Assembly: GCA_937967705.1 (NCBI GenBank)
Contig: CALCJG010000140.1
Coordinates: 1-9,437 of the forward strand
DNA: 9,437 nt
Direction: 5' to 3'
DNA from: an uncultured Spirochaetia bacterium
GTDB lineage: Bacteria; Spirochaetota; UBA4802; JAGODF01
Made by a program: the position numbers and the translations under genes. This document shows, piece by piece, positions 1 to 6,549 of the stretch (the stretch's first letter is position 1; every line of letters starts with the position of its first letter). Under the pieces are notes generated by a model. That model saw only the letters and a program-made list of their open reading frames with translations. It had not been told where the DNA came from and did no database searches.

Positions 1-876
1 CCGGCCGACGCGGGAACCCGGAAAAAGGAGGGTCTTCTCAATCCGGCTCCCCCCGCCCACAACGCTCCCCTCGCCCACAACACTCTGATCCACCACGACC
101 CCCTTTCCGAGGGAGGCCTGAGGATGGACGGGATTCATCTCCATCCCCAGGTATTCCCCAGCGCGGGACTGCCAGAAACCGAAATCCTTCAGCAGGGCCA
201 TGCTGGATTCCCAGCAGGACCTGAGACCTCCGATATCGAACCATCGCCCCTTATGCAGGCAAAAGTCCAGTCGGTGGTTCCGGATGAGATCCACGTAACC
301 GGTGTAGACCACGCTGGAAAACTCTTCCGTCAGGTAGGGAAAGATCATCGGAGAAAGCACCGCCCCTCCCGTGTAAATGCACCGCCCCGGAATGCCGGTT
401 TTCAGGAAATTCTTAAAATCCGCAATCCGGTCCTCCCGGAGCGCCACGGGACCGATCTCCGCGGCGTCCGCCCGCTCCTGCAGCACCAGCAGCCCCGGAG
501 GAGATTTCGCCAGAAAGAGGTTCAGAACCCCTGTCAGATCCAGGTCCATAATCACATCGCTGTTGAGCAGAACGAAGGGGGAATCGCCGAGGAGGGCCTC
601 GCAATTTTTAAGCCCCCCGCCGGTTCCCAGAATCTCCTCCTCGAAAGAAAAGGTTATACGGCATCCGAAATCCCGGTGCCGTGCAAAGAAGGTCCGGATG
701 TCCTCCTGCCGGTAATGGAGGTTTATGATGATATCCTTGATCCCCGCCTCTTTCAGGAGGATGAGGGAATAGCAAATGGCCGGGAGGTTGAGGACAGGAA
801 CCAGGGGTTTCGGCATCTCATCGGTCAGGGGACGGAGGCGTTCCCCCAGCCCCGCCGCCAGGATGAAACCCTTCAC
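1..876 (-). CDS. MurU-like nucleotidyltransferase (NDP-sugar pyrophosphorylase), 3' end cut by window edge
   Basis: Predicted to transfer a nucleotidyl group from an NTP to a sugar-1-phosphate; MurNAc-1-phosphate to UDP-MurNAc is the best guess from its neighbour. 292 codons are visible, open to base 1 with no stop. The N-terminus holds the family signature AAGLGERLRPLT (residues 7-18) followed by PKPL (22-25). Further motifs are GTGGGLKN (84-91), NSD (105-107, where most relatives have NGD; the Asp is the expected metal ligand) and WFDIGG (212-217, second metal-binding Asp). After about residue 248 come hexapeptide-type repeats (ASLGKG, SVVGEG, SVVGGG), the start of a left-handed beta-helix domain that small MurU enzymes lack. 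The GTG start at 876 overlaps the kinase stop as GTGA, with GGGAG (884-888) 7 nt upstream. The family is certain; the substrate is not. A mannose- or glucose-1-phosphate nucleotidyltransferase is the alternative. Confidence 0.85.
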   Translation of the reverse strand, partial: MKGFILAAGLGERLRPLTDEMPKPLVPVLNLPAICYSLILLKEAGIKDIIINLHYRQEDIRTFFARHRDFGCRITFSFEEEILGTGGGLKNCEALLGDSPFVLLNSDVIMDLDLTGVLNLFLAKSPPGLLVLQERADAAEIGPVALREDRIADFKNFLKTGIPGRCIYTGGAVLSPMIFPYLTEEFSSVVYTGYVDLIRNHRLDFCLHKGRWFDIGGLRSCWESSMALLKDFGFWQSRAGEYLGMEMNPVHPQASLGKGVVVDQSVVGEGSVVGGGSRIEKTLLFPGSRVGR

Positions 877-1868
877 GGCCGCACTCCCGTCAGTTCCTGG
901 ATCAGGGCGGCGGTTTTACGCAGGATTTTCTGGGCGGGGGCGTACCGGAATACGGAGCGTAGGGTCTTTCCGATGCAGGGTTCGTAACGGTCCCGGCCCA
1001 GCGAGGTCTTCTGATAGGCGAAGGTCCCCACCGCTTTGATGTTACGCTGGAAGGACATGATCTCAAAGAGATACTCGTATTCCTCCGGGGACATATGAAG
1101 GATTCCGGCCTCCCGGGCCAGGTCATAATAATACTTCCGCAGATGTTCAAGATCCATATAGGCGTCATCCACGTAGGAATCCCGCAGAAGGGACACGGCA
1201 TCGTACTGAGGAAGCCCCATGCGGGCATCCTGAAAATCGATGAGATAGTACTGTTCCCCGCAGATCATCACGTTGCGACTGTGGAAATCCCTGTGATTCA
1301 GAACGAAATGCTCCGGCCGTACGAGCTCCCCGGTTATGGCCGCGAAACCGTTCCGTATCTCCCGGAGTGCGGGATTATCCTCTTGGATTTTAAAGTAGAT
1401 GCGCAGGGCATGCTGCAGAAAGAAATCGAATTCGAAGAGGAGCTTTTCCTCATCGAAGGCGAGGCGGAAGGGGGGCATATCCGCCGGGGGGATGCGCTGG
1501 AGGGACACCATGATCTCCAGAAGTCTTTCATAAGACGCAGTTCTCTCCTCGGGAGTAATCCGGGGGATGATGTCCTCGAGAAGGAGGTCCCCCAGGTCCT
1601 GGAGGAGGAGTATTCCCTCCCCGGGAAAAATCTCCAAAACCCCGGGTACCGGGACGCCGTTGTTCTTCAGCAGGGTCTGGACGATGAGGAAGGAATACTC
1701 CCCCGGGGGGGTCCGGGGGAGCAGGTCGTCCAGGCACAGGATGAGGGGGGACCCATCCCTATACAGACGGTAATACTTTCGGGTCGAGGCATCGCCCTTG
1801 AGCTCCTCGATGGACCGGTATCCCGAAACACGGGACTTCATAAAGGCGTCAATGGCATCTCTGTTCAT
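873..1868 (-). CDS. amgK: AmgK-like anomeric sugar kinase (aminoglycoside phosphotransferase family)
   Basis: A 331-residue protein of the APH/choline-kinase fold, cytoplasmic. AmgK phosphorylates the anomeric hydroxyl of MurNAc or GlcNAc, the first step of the MurU recycling route. Visible motifs: the N-lobe GDASTRKYYRL (25-35), typical of this subfamily; the Brenner catalytic loop HRDFHSRNVM (192-201) with the catalytic Asp at 194; and the metal-binding LIDFQDARMG (209-218) followed by YDAVSLLRD (222-230). The HRDFHSRN plus DFQDA combination fits the AmgK-type (COG3178) branch better than antibiotic-resistance kinases. The ATG at 1868 is preferred because AGGGAGAG (1876-1883) lies 7 nt upstream; a TTG at 1904 would add 12 residues but sits inside a hairpin. 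The gene lies 72 nt after ftsZ and is coupled to the nucleotidyltransferase by a 4-nt overlap. The MurNAc substrate is inferred from motifs and pairing. Confidence 0.85.
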   Translation of the reverse strand: MNRDAIDAFMKSRVSGYRSIEELKGDASTRKYYRLYRDGSPLILCLDDLLPRTPPGEYSFLIVQTLLKNNGVPVPGVLEIFPGEGILLLQDLGDLLLEDIIPRITPEERTASYERLLEIMVSLQRIPPADMPPFRLAFDEEKLLFEFDFFLQHALRIYFKIQEDNPALREIRNGFAAITGELVRPEHFVLNHRDFHSRNVMICGEQYYLIDFQDARMGLPQYDAVSLLRDSYVDDAYMDLEHLRKYYYDLAREAGILHMSPEEYEYLFEIMSFQRNIKAVGTFAYQKTSLGRDRYEPCIGKTLRSVFRYAPAQKILRKTAALIQELTGVRP

Positions 1869-1894
1869 ACCGCATCTCTCCCTGAAACCCGCAT

Positions 1895-1929
1895 CCGCCG
1901 ACAACCGGACCGATCCGGAGCGCCGGCGG
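1895..1929 (-). other. GC-rich two-part hairpin between ftsZ and the kinase gene
   Basis: On the transcribed strand CCGCCG pairs with CGGCGG (6 bp), then a 5x4 internal loop, then CCGGA pairs with TCCGG around a TCGG tetraloop. No T-run follows it, so it is not a classical intrinsic terminator. It ends about 11 nt upstream of the kinase Shine-Dalgarno and leaves that site free. It could be an mRNA processing or stability element separating ftsZ from the distal pair; GC-rich sequence also forms such stems by chance. Confidence 0.35.
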
Positions 1930-1940
1930 GTAAAAAGGGA

Positions 1941-3113
1941 TCAGTCCTGAATTCTTCTCAGGAAGGCGGGTATGTCCAGCTCGTCCTTGTTATAATCGCC
2001 CGTCCTCTGCTTCTCGTAATCCAGGTTGAACTTCTGATTCATCTGAACGGGTATCTTCCTGGAATAACGCTCGATCTTCTTGTCTTCCACCAGCTTCAGG
2101 GACGGACCGGTCTGCCTGTCCATCTCCGAAGCGCCGGGGCTGTTGAGCATGTTCATTTTCTTGTCAAAGCCGGTGGCAATTACCGTTACGCGCACCTTGT
2201 CCTCCAGCGCGGCGTCGATGGTGGCTCCGAAGATGATGTTGGCCTCTGGGTCCACCTGGCGGGTTATCAGGTCATTCACCTCGTTGACCTCGTGCAGCGA
2301 GAGGTCGTTGCCGCCGGCTATGTTGATGAGCACCGCCTTGGCTCCGTGGATATTGGTCTCCTCGAGCAGCGGGCTGTTGATGGCCATCTGCGTAGCCTCG
2401 ACGGCCTTGTTCTCACCGGTGCCGATTCCCACTCCCATCAGGGCGTCCCCAGTTTCTCTCATCACCGTGCGCACATCGGCGAAGTCGACGTTCACAAGAC
2501 CGGTGACCATGATGATATCGGAGATCCCCTGGACCCCCTGACGGAGAATGTCGTCCGCCAGCTTGAAGGCATCGTCGATGGGCGTCTTGCGATCGATGAT
2601 CTTCAGGAGAAGATCGTTCGGGATGGTGATCAGGGTATCCACCTTTTCCTTGATGTTCCGCATGCCCTCTTCGGCCTGGCTCATCCGGCGCTTGCCCTCT
2701 ACACGGAAGGGCTTCGTCACTACACCCACCACCAGGGCCCCCTGCTCCTTGGCGATTTCCGCCACGATCGGAGCCGCTCCGGTTCCCGTACCGCCGCCCA
2801 TACCCGCGGTGATGAAAACCATGTCGGCCCCTTTCAGGGATTTCTGAATCCGGTCCCTGTCTTCATTGGCGGCTTCCCTGCCGATTCCGGGATCGGCACC
2901 GGCTCCGAGCCCCTTGGTCAGCTTGGTGCCGATCTGGATCTTCACCGAGGCCAGGGAAGCCCTCAACTGCTGGGCGTCGGTGTTTACGACGATGAATTCG
3001 ATTCCTTCCATACCGGTGGCGATCATCCGGTTAACCGCGTTGGTACCCGCACCCCCCACACCGACGACCTTGATGACGGTGTCCAGCGCTTTCTCCTCTT
3101 CCATCTTAAACAT
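1941..3113 (-). CDS. ftsZ: Cell division protein FtsZ
   Basis: Tubulin-like GTPase of 390 residues that polymerises at midcell into the Z-ring, the scaffold for the divisome. The N-terminal [15 protein letters not shown] (16-30) and NTDAQQL (44-50) bind nucleotide. The tubulin signature [10 protein letters not shown] is at 106-115. The T7 synergy loop NVDFAD (208-213) supplies the catalytic aspartates for the neighbouring subunit's GTP. The globular core ends near ATGFDKK (313-319). A linker of about 60 residues follows, then the conserved C-terminal peptide [11 protein letters not shown] (380-390), which binds FtsA and other partners. The ATG at 3113 has a GAGGGGGG run about 7 nt upstream; an in-frame ATG at 3104 is possible but less well spaced. 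It lies 60 nt downstream of ftsA, the largest gap before it in the operon. Complete, with no missing key residue. Confidence 0.99.
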   Translation of the reverse strand: MFKMEEEKALDTVIKVVGVGGAGTNAVNRMIATGMEGIEFIVVNTDAQQLRASLASVKIQIGTKLTKGLGAGADPGIGREAANEDRDRIQKSLKGADMVFITAGMGGGTGTGAAPIVAEIAKEQGALVVGVVTKPFRVEGKRRMSQAEEGMRNIKEKVDTLITIPNDLLLKIIDRKTPIDDAFKLADDILRQGVQGISDIIMVTGLVNVDFADVRTVMRETGDALMGVGIGTGENKAVEATQMAINSPLLEETNIHGAKAVLINIAGGNDLSLHEVNEVNDLITRQVDPEANIIFGATIDAALEDKVRVTVIATGFDKKMNMLNSPGASEMDRQTGPSLKLVEDKKIERYSRKIPVQMNQKFNLDYEKQRTGDYNKDELDIPAFLRRIQD

Positions 3114-3173
3114 AGAAAACCCCCCTCAATTTTTTCTCCTGAATATTATGTCTCATATTGCCTGAAAAAAACA
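3114..3173 (-). promoter_or_regulatory. AT-rich ftsA-ftsZ gap with possible internal promoter
   Basis: This 60-nt gap is clearly richer in A/T than the rest of the window. On the transcribed strand it starts with a run of seven T, carries CATAAT (3145-3150), a good match to a sigma-70 -10 box, and ends in the strong G-rich ribosome binding site of ftsZ. No convincing -35 box lies 16-18 nt before CATAAT. ftsZ often has its own promoters inside dcw operons, so a secondary promoter is plausible but unproven. Confidence 0.25.
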
Positions 3174-4403
3174 CTAGAGATACTGCTCAAGCCATTTCAT
3201 GATACGCCCGCCCAGATTCTTAACGCCTCCCGGTTTGCCGGAATCCCTTCCCGACCTGTATTCCCTCATCTTGATGCCGTACTTCAGCAGACCGACCCCG
3301 TTGGAATACTGGGGTGTGGCCACAACGTCCTTTAATCCCTCTATGTCCCGGGGAAGGCCGATCCGGACCGGAACATTGAAGACCCGTTCCGCCGCTTCGA
3401 CGCACCCTTCTATCATGCTTCCGCCGCCGGTCAGAACCACCCCGGCCGCCAGTATGTCTTTCTTCCCGCTGATGACCAGCTGATGATCGATCATCTCCAT
3501 GATCTCCATCATCCTGGGCTCGATGATCTGAGAAAGCTCCTGACGGAAGAGCCTTCTCGGCGCCCTGCCGCCCACCGAAGGCACCTCGATCATCTCCGAG
3601 GCGTCCACCAAATCCACGACGCTACAGCCGTATTTCTTCTTGATTACCTCAGCCGACTCAATGGGCGTACGCAGCCCGATGGAAATGTCGTTGGTGACAT
3701 GGATTCCCCCGATGGCCAGCACCGAGGAAAAGGCCACACCGCCCTCGATGAAGACGATGATGTCGCAGGTCCCGCCGCCGATATCCACCACAGCCACGCC
3801 CAGGTCCTTTTCATCCTGGCTCAGGGTGGCCTCCGCCGCAGCGATGGGTGAGAATATAATGTCGGCGCACTGGAAACCCGCGCTGTTGACCGACTTGACG
3901 AGGTTCTGGATGCTGGTGGTGGCTCCCGTGACGATATGCACCTCCGCTTCCAGGCGCACGCCCCGCATACCGATGGGGTCCTTGATGCCGCTCTGATCGT
4001 CAACGGCAAACTCCTTGGAGAGGACATGTATGATCTCCCGGTCGGCGGGAACGTTGATGGCCTGGGCCGCCTCAAAGACGCGCCGCACCTCGCTGGGATT
4101 GACCATGCGATTCCGGTTGGCTATGGCCACGACGCCCCGCTGGTTCTCGCCGGAGATGTGATGTCCCGTGAGTCCCACGAAAACGCTGCCGATTTCGCAT
4201 CCCGCCATCAGTTCCGCGTCCTCCACCGCTTTTATGATGGACGCCACCGTGTTGTCGATATTGACGATCACGCCGTTCTTCAGTCCCCGGGAGGGAGCCA
4301 CACCCACGCCAGCCACTTCCACCTGGCCGTTCTCGTTGAGGAAGCCTATCACCGCGCAAGTTTTGGTGGTTCCCACGTCCAGACCGGCAATCACGTTCTC
4401 CAT
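3174..4403 (-). CDS. ftsA: Cell division protein FtsA
   Basis: Actin-like ATPase of 409 residues that tethers FtsZ filaments to the inner membrane and recruits later division proteins. Phosphate-1 motif DVGTTKTCAVIG is at 9-20, phosphate-2 DIGGGTCD at 207-214, and the adenosine motif GVVLTGGGSMIEG at 321-333. The SHS2/1C subdomain that FtsA has in place of actin subdomain 1B falls at about 84-165. The C-terminus ends in GGRIMKWLEQYL (398-409), an amphipathic membrane-targeting helix, joined by a short basic, glycine-rich linker. The ATG at 4403 has GAGGAG (4411-4416) 7 nt upstream. It follows ftsQ by 19 nt and precedes ftsZ, the usual Q-A-Z order. Length and motifs are normal. Confidence 0.98.
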   Translation of the reverse strand: MENVIAGLDVGTTKTCAVIGFLNENGQVEVAGVGVAPSRGLKNGVIVNIDNTVASIIKAVEDAELMAGCEIGSVFVGLTGHHISGENQRGVVAIANRNRMVNPSEVRRVFEAAQAINVPADREIIHVLSKEFAVDDQSGIKDPIGMRGVRLEAEVHIVTGATTSIQNLVKSVNSAGFQCADIIFSPIAAAEATLSQDEKDLGVAVVDIGGGTCDIIVFIEGGVAFSSVLAIGGIHVTNDISIGLRTPIESAEVIKKKYGCSVVDLVDASEMIEVPSVGGRAPRRLFRQELSQIIEPRMMEIMEMIDHQLVISGKKDILAAGVVLTGGGSMIEGCVEAAERVFNVPVRIGLPRDIEGLKDVVATPQYSNGVGLLKYGIKMREYRSGRDSGKPGGVKNLGGRIMKWLEQYL

Positions 4404-4422
4404 TGTTCAGCTCCTCTCATCC

Positions 4423-5151
4423 TTACTTCGAAATACAAAAATCATCATACAAATGGAGCGTTTCGGGATACGACCTCCCGGCATCCAGGGCCGCCACTAT
4501 CCTCCCCAGATTCACGAAGTCCCTCTCCAGAGATCTGAGATGGAACAGGGTTCTTCGTCCGTTAAGATAAACCCGGATACGGTCCTCTTCCCCCAGGTAA
4601 ATCTGCACCATCTCTCTGGTTATATCAACCCTATTCTTCTGCATTTCAAGAAAAAAACGGATAAAATTCCTCACCTTGAGGGAGAGCACACCTCCCTTCA
4701 TGTCCTCCTCGTCAATGATCAGGAGGGGCCGCGCACAGGCATGAACGGTACCGGCCGAAACGACCCGGAAGTCTTCGTCGATCTCGAAAGGAACGCTGCC
4801 CCCGGCCCTCCGGAGTGTCAGCACGAAAAAGGGATCACGCTCCACGATGACCGCTACCAGAAGGCCGTTCTCCTCGGCGACATGGAAGGATTTCACCAGA
4901 TGGATATCACCCAGACGCTTTTTCAGGGAATCCACGTCCACCACGACTCCGTCCTTTTCCGCGCGGAGCGCCACCTTGCTGAGCACCTCGAAGCGGGACA
5001 CGTTGACCAGCCCCCGAAACTCGATGCCCCGAAACTTTCTTACGTCCCGAAGGGCATAAAGCGGAGCGGCACAGAGGGCGATGAGCAGCAGCAGGCAACC
5101 AGTTATCATGATCGCGCTCAACGCTTTTATATGCAATGGCCTCTGCCGCAT
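4423..5151 (-). CDS. ftsQ: Cell division protein FtsQ (DivIB family)
   Basis: Bitopic inner-membrane protein that links early and late divisome components by binding FtsB/FtsL. With the preferred start it has 242 residues: a short basic cytoplasmic tail, one membrane segment (about 12-34, TGCLLLLIALCAA core), a POTRA-like domain (about 38-109, with FRGIEFRGLVNVSR and IVERDPFFVL at its ends), and a periplasmic beta domain. Sequence similarity in this family is low, so the call rests on topology, the POTRA pattern and the position between murC and ftsA. The ATG at 5151 overlaps the murC stop as TGATG and has AAGGCGG about 5 nt upstream. An in-frame ATG at 5169 would add six residues, but its GGA is too close to act as a good ribosome binding site. 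Confidence 0.9.
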   Translation of the reverse strand: MRQRPLHIKALSAIMITGCLLLLIALCAAPLYALRDVRKFRGIEFRGLVNVSRFEVLSKVALRAEKDGVVVDVDSLKKRLGDIHLVKSFHVAEENGLLVAVIVERDPFFVLTLRRAGGSVPFEIDEDFRVVSAGTVHACARPLLIIDEEDMKGGVLSLKVRNFIRFFLEMQKNRVDITREMVQIYLGEEDRIRVYLNGRRTLFHLRSLERDFVNLGRIVAALDAGRSYPETLHLYDDFCISK

Positions 5152-6545
5152 CAGGACCGCCTTTTCCATTCTTCCAGAATCATCGGGGCCGCCTTGTAGA
5201 TGTCCCCGGCTCCCAGCGTCAGCACCACGTCCCCCTCCCGGATCACATCGGCCATGCGGCCGGCTATTTCCTCGAACTTCTCGATCCGCTCCGGTTCACG
5301 TCCCTCGTGTTTCCTTATGGCCTCGGCTATCAGTCCGGAGGAAACCCCCTCGATGGGCTCCTCTCCGGCGGGATAGATCTCCGTGAGGAAGACCAGACCG
5401 GCATCGGCAAAGGCCTGCCCGAACTCGTCCCAGAGCAGATGCGTCCGCGAGTAGCGGTGCGGCTGGAAGATCACTACTATACGGCGGTTCAGGTGGCGGA
5501 GCGCCGCGAGGGTGGCCCGCACCTCCGTGGGGTGATGTCCGTAATCGTCCACCACCGTTACGCCCCGATGCTCTCCGATCTTCTCCAGACGCCTTCCGAC
5601 CCCGCGGAACTCATGGAGCCCGTCCCGGACCGTCTCGAAGCTCAGCCCCAGCTCCAGGGCCACGGCGATGACCGAAAGGGAATTGGTCACATTGTGATTA
5701 CCCAGCAGATTGAGGACGATTTCACCGAGCCTCTCCCCGCGGTAAAAACAGTCGTAGACCGTCTTGCTCCCGTTCATCCTCACATTGCCGGCGCGGAAAT
5801 CCGCCTGTTCGGAAAATCCGTAGGTGTAATAGGGACGCTCGACACGGGGGAGCATCTCGGCAATGATGTTGTCGTCTATGCAGAGTACTGAATAACCGTA
5901 GAAGGGGATATTGTTCATGTAAGAGAGAAAGGCATCCTTGAGCCCTTCGAAATACTTGTAATGGTCCAGGTGGTCGGCGTCTATGTTGGTCACGATACCG
6001 ATGGAGGGAAGGAGATTCAGAAAGGAGCCGTCGGACTCGTCCGCTTCAAACACGATGTACTCCCCTTCCCCAATTCTCGCGTTGGACTCGAAATTCAGCA
6101 CTTTACCCCCGATCACGGCTGTGGGGTTCATCCCGCCGTGATAAAGCACGTAAGACAGGAGCGAGGACGTGGTGGTCTTTCCGTGAGTGCCCGCCACTCC
6201 GATCCCGTGCTTCAGCCGCACCAGCTCCGCCAGCATTTCCGACCGGTGGATGACAGGGATCTTCCTCTTGCGGGCCTCGATAAGCTCCGGATTGCTGGGT
6301 ACAATGGCGCTGGAGGTGACGACCACGTGATAGTCCTCTATGTTGGAGGGATAATGGCCTATGAATATTTTCGCCCCCATGGACCCCAGGCGCCGCGTCT
6401 GCTCGGATTCCCGGAGATCCGACCCGGAAACCTCGTACCCCAGGTTGATCAGGATCTCCGCGATGCCGCTCATCCCGATACCGCCTATCCCGATGAAGTG
6501 CATGCGGCGCGACTTCCGGAAGAGTATGTCCCTGTTCTTTATCAT
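5151..6545 (-). CDS. murC: UDP-N-acetylmuramate--L-alanine ligase MurC
   Basis: Cytoplasmic ATP-dependent ligase that adds L-alanine to UDP-MurNAc, the first step of stem-peptide assembly. 464 residues, normal for the family. The N-terminal Rossmann-like UDP-binding domain has HFIGIGGIGMSGIAEIL (16-32). The ATP P-loop is AGTHGKTTT (118-126). The central domain shows ADESDGSF (168-175), DADHLDHY (189-196) and GNHNVTNSL (282-290). The C-terminal domain has DDYGHHPTEV (333-342) and FQPHRYSRT (360-368), which set MurC apart from MurD, MurE and MurF. The frame stays open up to 6650, but that extension overlaps murG out of frame and looks random; the ATG at 6545, 4 nt after the murG stop, sits just before the conserved domain. 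Its ribosome binding site is weak, so coupling to murG is likely. Its substrate would also be the product of the proposed AmgK/MurU route. Confidence 0.98.
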   Translation of the reverse strand: MIKNRDILFRKSRRMHFIGIGGIGMSGIAEILINLGYEVSGSDLRESEQTRRLGSMGAKIFIGHYPSNIEDYHVVVTSSAIVPSNPELIEARKRKIPVIHRSEMLAELVRLKHGIGVAGTHGKTTTSSLLSYVLYHGGMNPTAVIGGKVLNFESNARIGEGEYIVFEADESDGSFLNLLPSIGIVTNIDADHLDHYKYFEGLKDAFLSYMNNIPFYGYSVLCIDDNIIAEMLPRVERPYYTYGFSEQADFRAGNVRMNGSKTVYDCFYRGERLGEIVLNLLGNHNVTNSLSVIAVALELGLSFETVRDGLHEFRGVGRRLEKIGEHRGVTVVDDYGHHPTEVRATLAALRHLNRRIVVIFQPHRYSRTHLLWDEFGQAFADAGLVFLTEIYPAGEEPIEGVSSGLIAEAIRKHEGREPERIEKFEEIAGRMADVIREGDVVLTLGAGDIYKAAPMILEEWKRRS

Positions 6546-6549
6546 ACCG

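Noticed and set aside
124..987. Plus-strand open frame opposite the nucleotidyltransferase
   Set aside because: The minus strand here encodes a continuous sugar nucleotidyltransferase with conserved motifs in order; the plus frame is a shadow.
873..1868. Antibiotic-resistance aminoglycoside phosphotransferase
   Set aside because: The family name fits the fold, but the GDAS N-lobe motif, HRDFHSRN/DFQDA motifs and coupling to a sugar nucleotidyltransferase in a cell-wall operon point to a sugar kinase.
1869..1904. TTG start at 1904 for the AmgK-like kinase
   Set aside because: It lies inside the predicted hairpin without a good ribosome binding site, whereas the ATG at 1868 has AGGGAGAG at ideal spacing.
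1930..1940. T-run after ftsZ as part of a terminator
   Set aside because: On the transcribed strand the five T come before the hairpin, not after it, so the order is wrong for an intrinsic terminator.
3160..3185. Run of seven T just after the ftsA stop as a terminator
   Set aside because: Only a 3-bp GAG/CTC stem precedes it, too weak to terminate, and ftsZ follows closely on the same strand.
1095..3335. A long plus-strand open frame (746 codons) lying antisense to the kinase and ftsZ
   Set aside because: It mirrors two genes with unmistakable motifs, crosses their intergenic spacer, is rich in His, Gly and Asp as expected of an antisense shadow in GC-rich DNA, and resembles no protein family I know.
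4168..5199. Plus-strand open frame across ftsA and ftsQ
   Set aside because: It is antisense to two confirmed genes, with no plausible domain or membrane pattern of its own.
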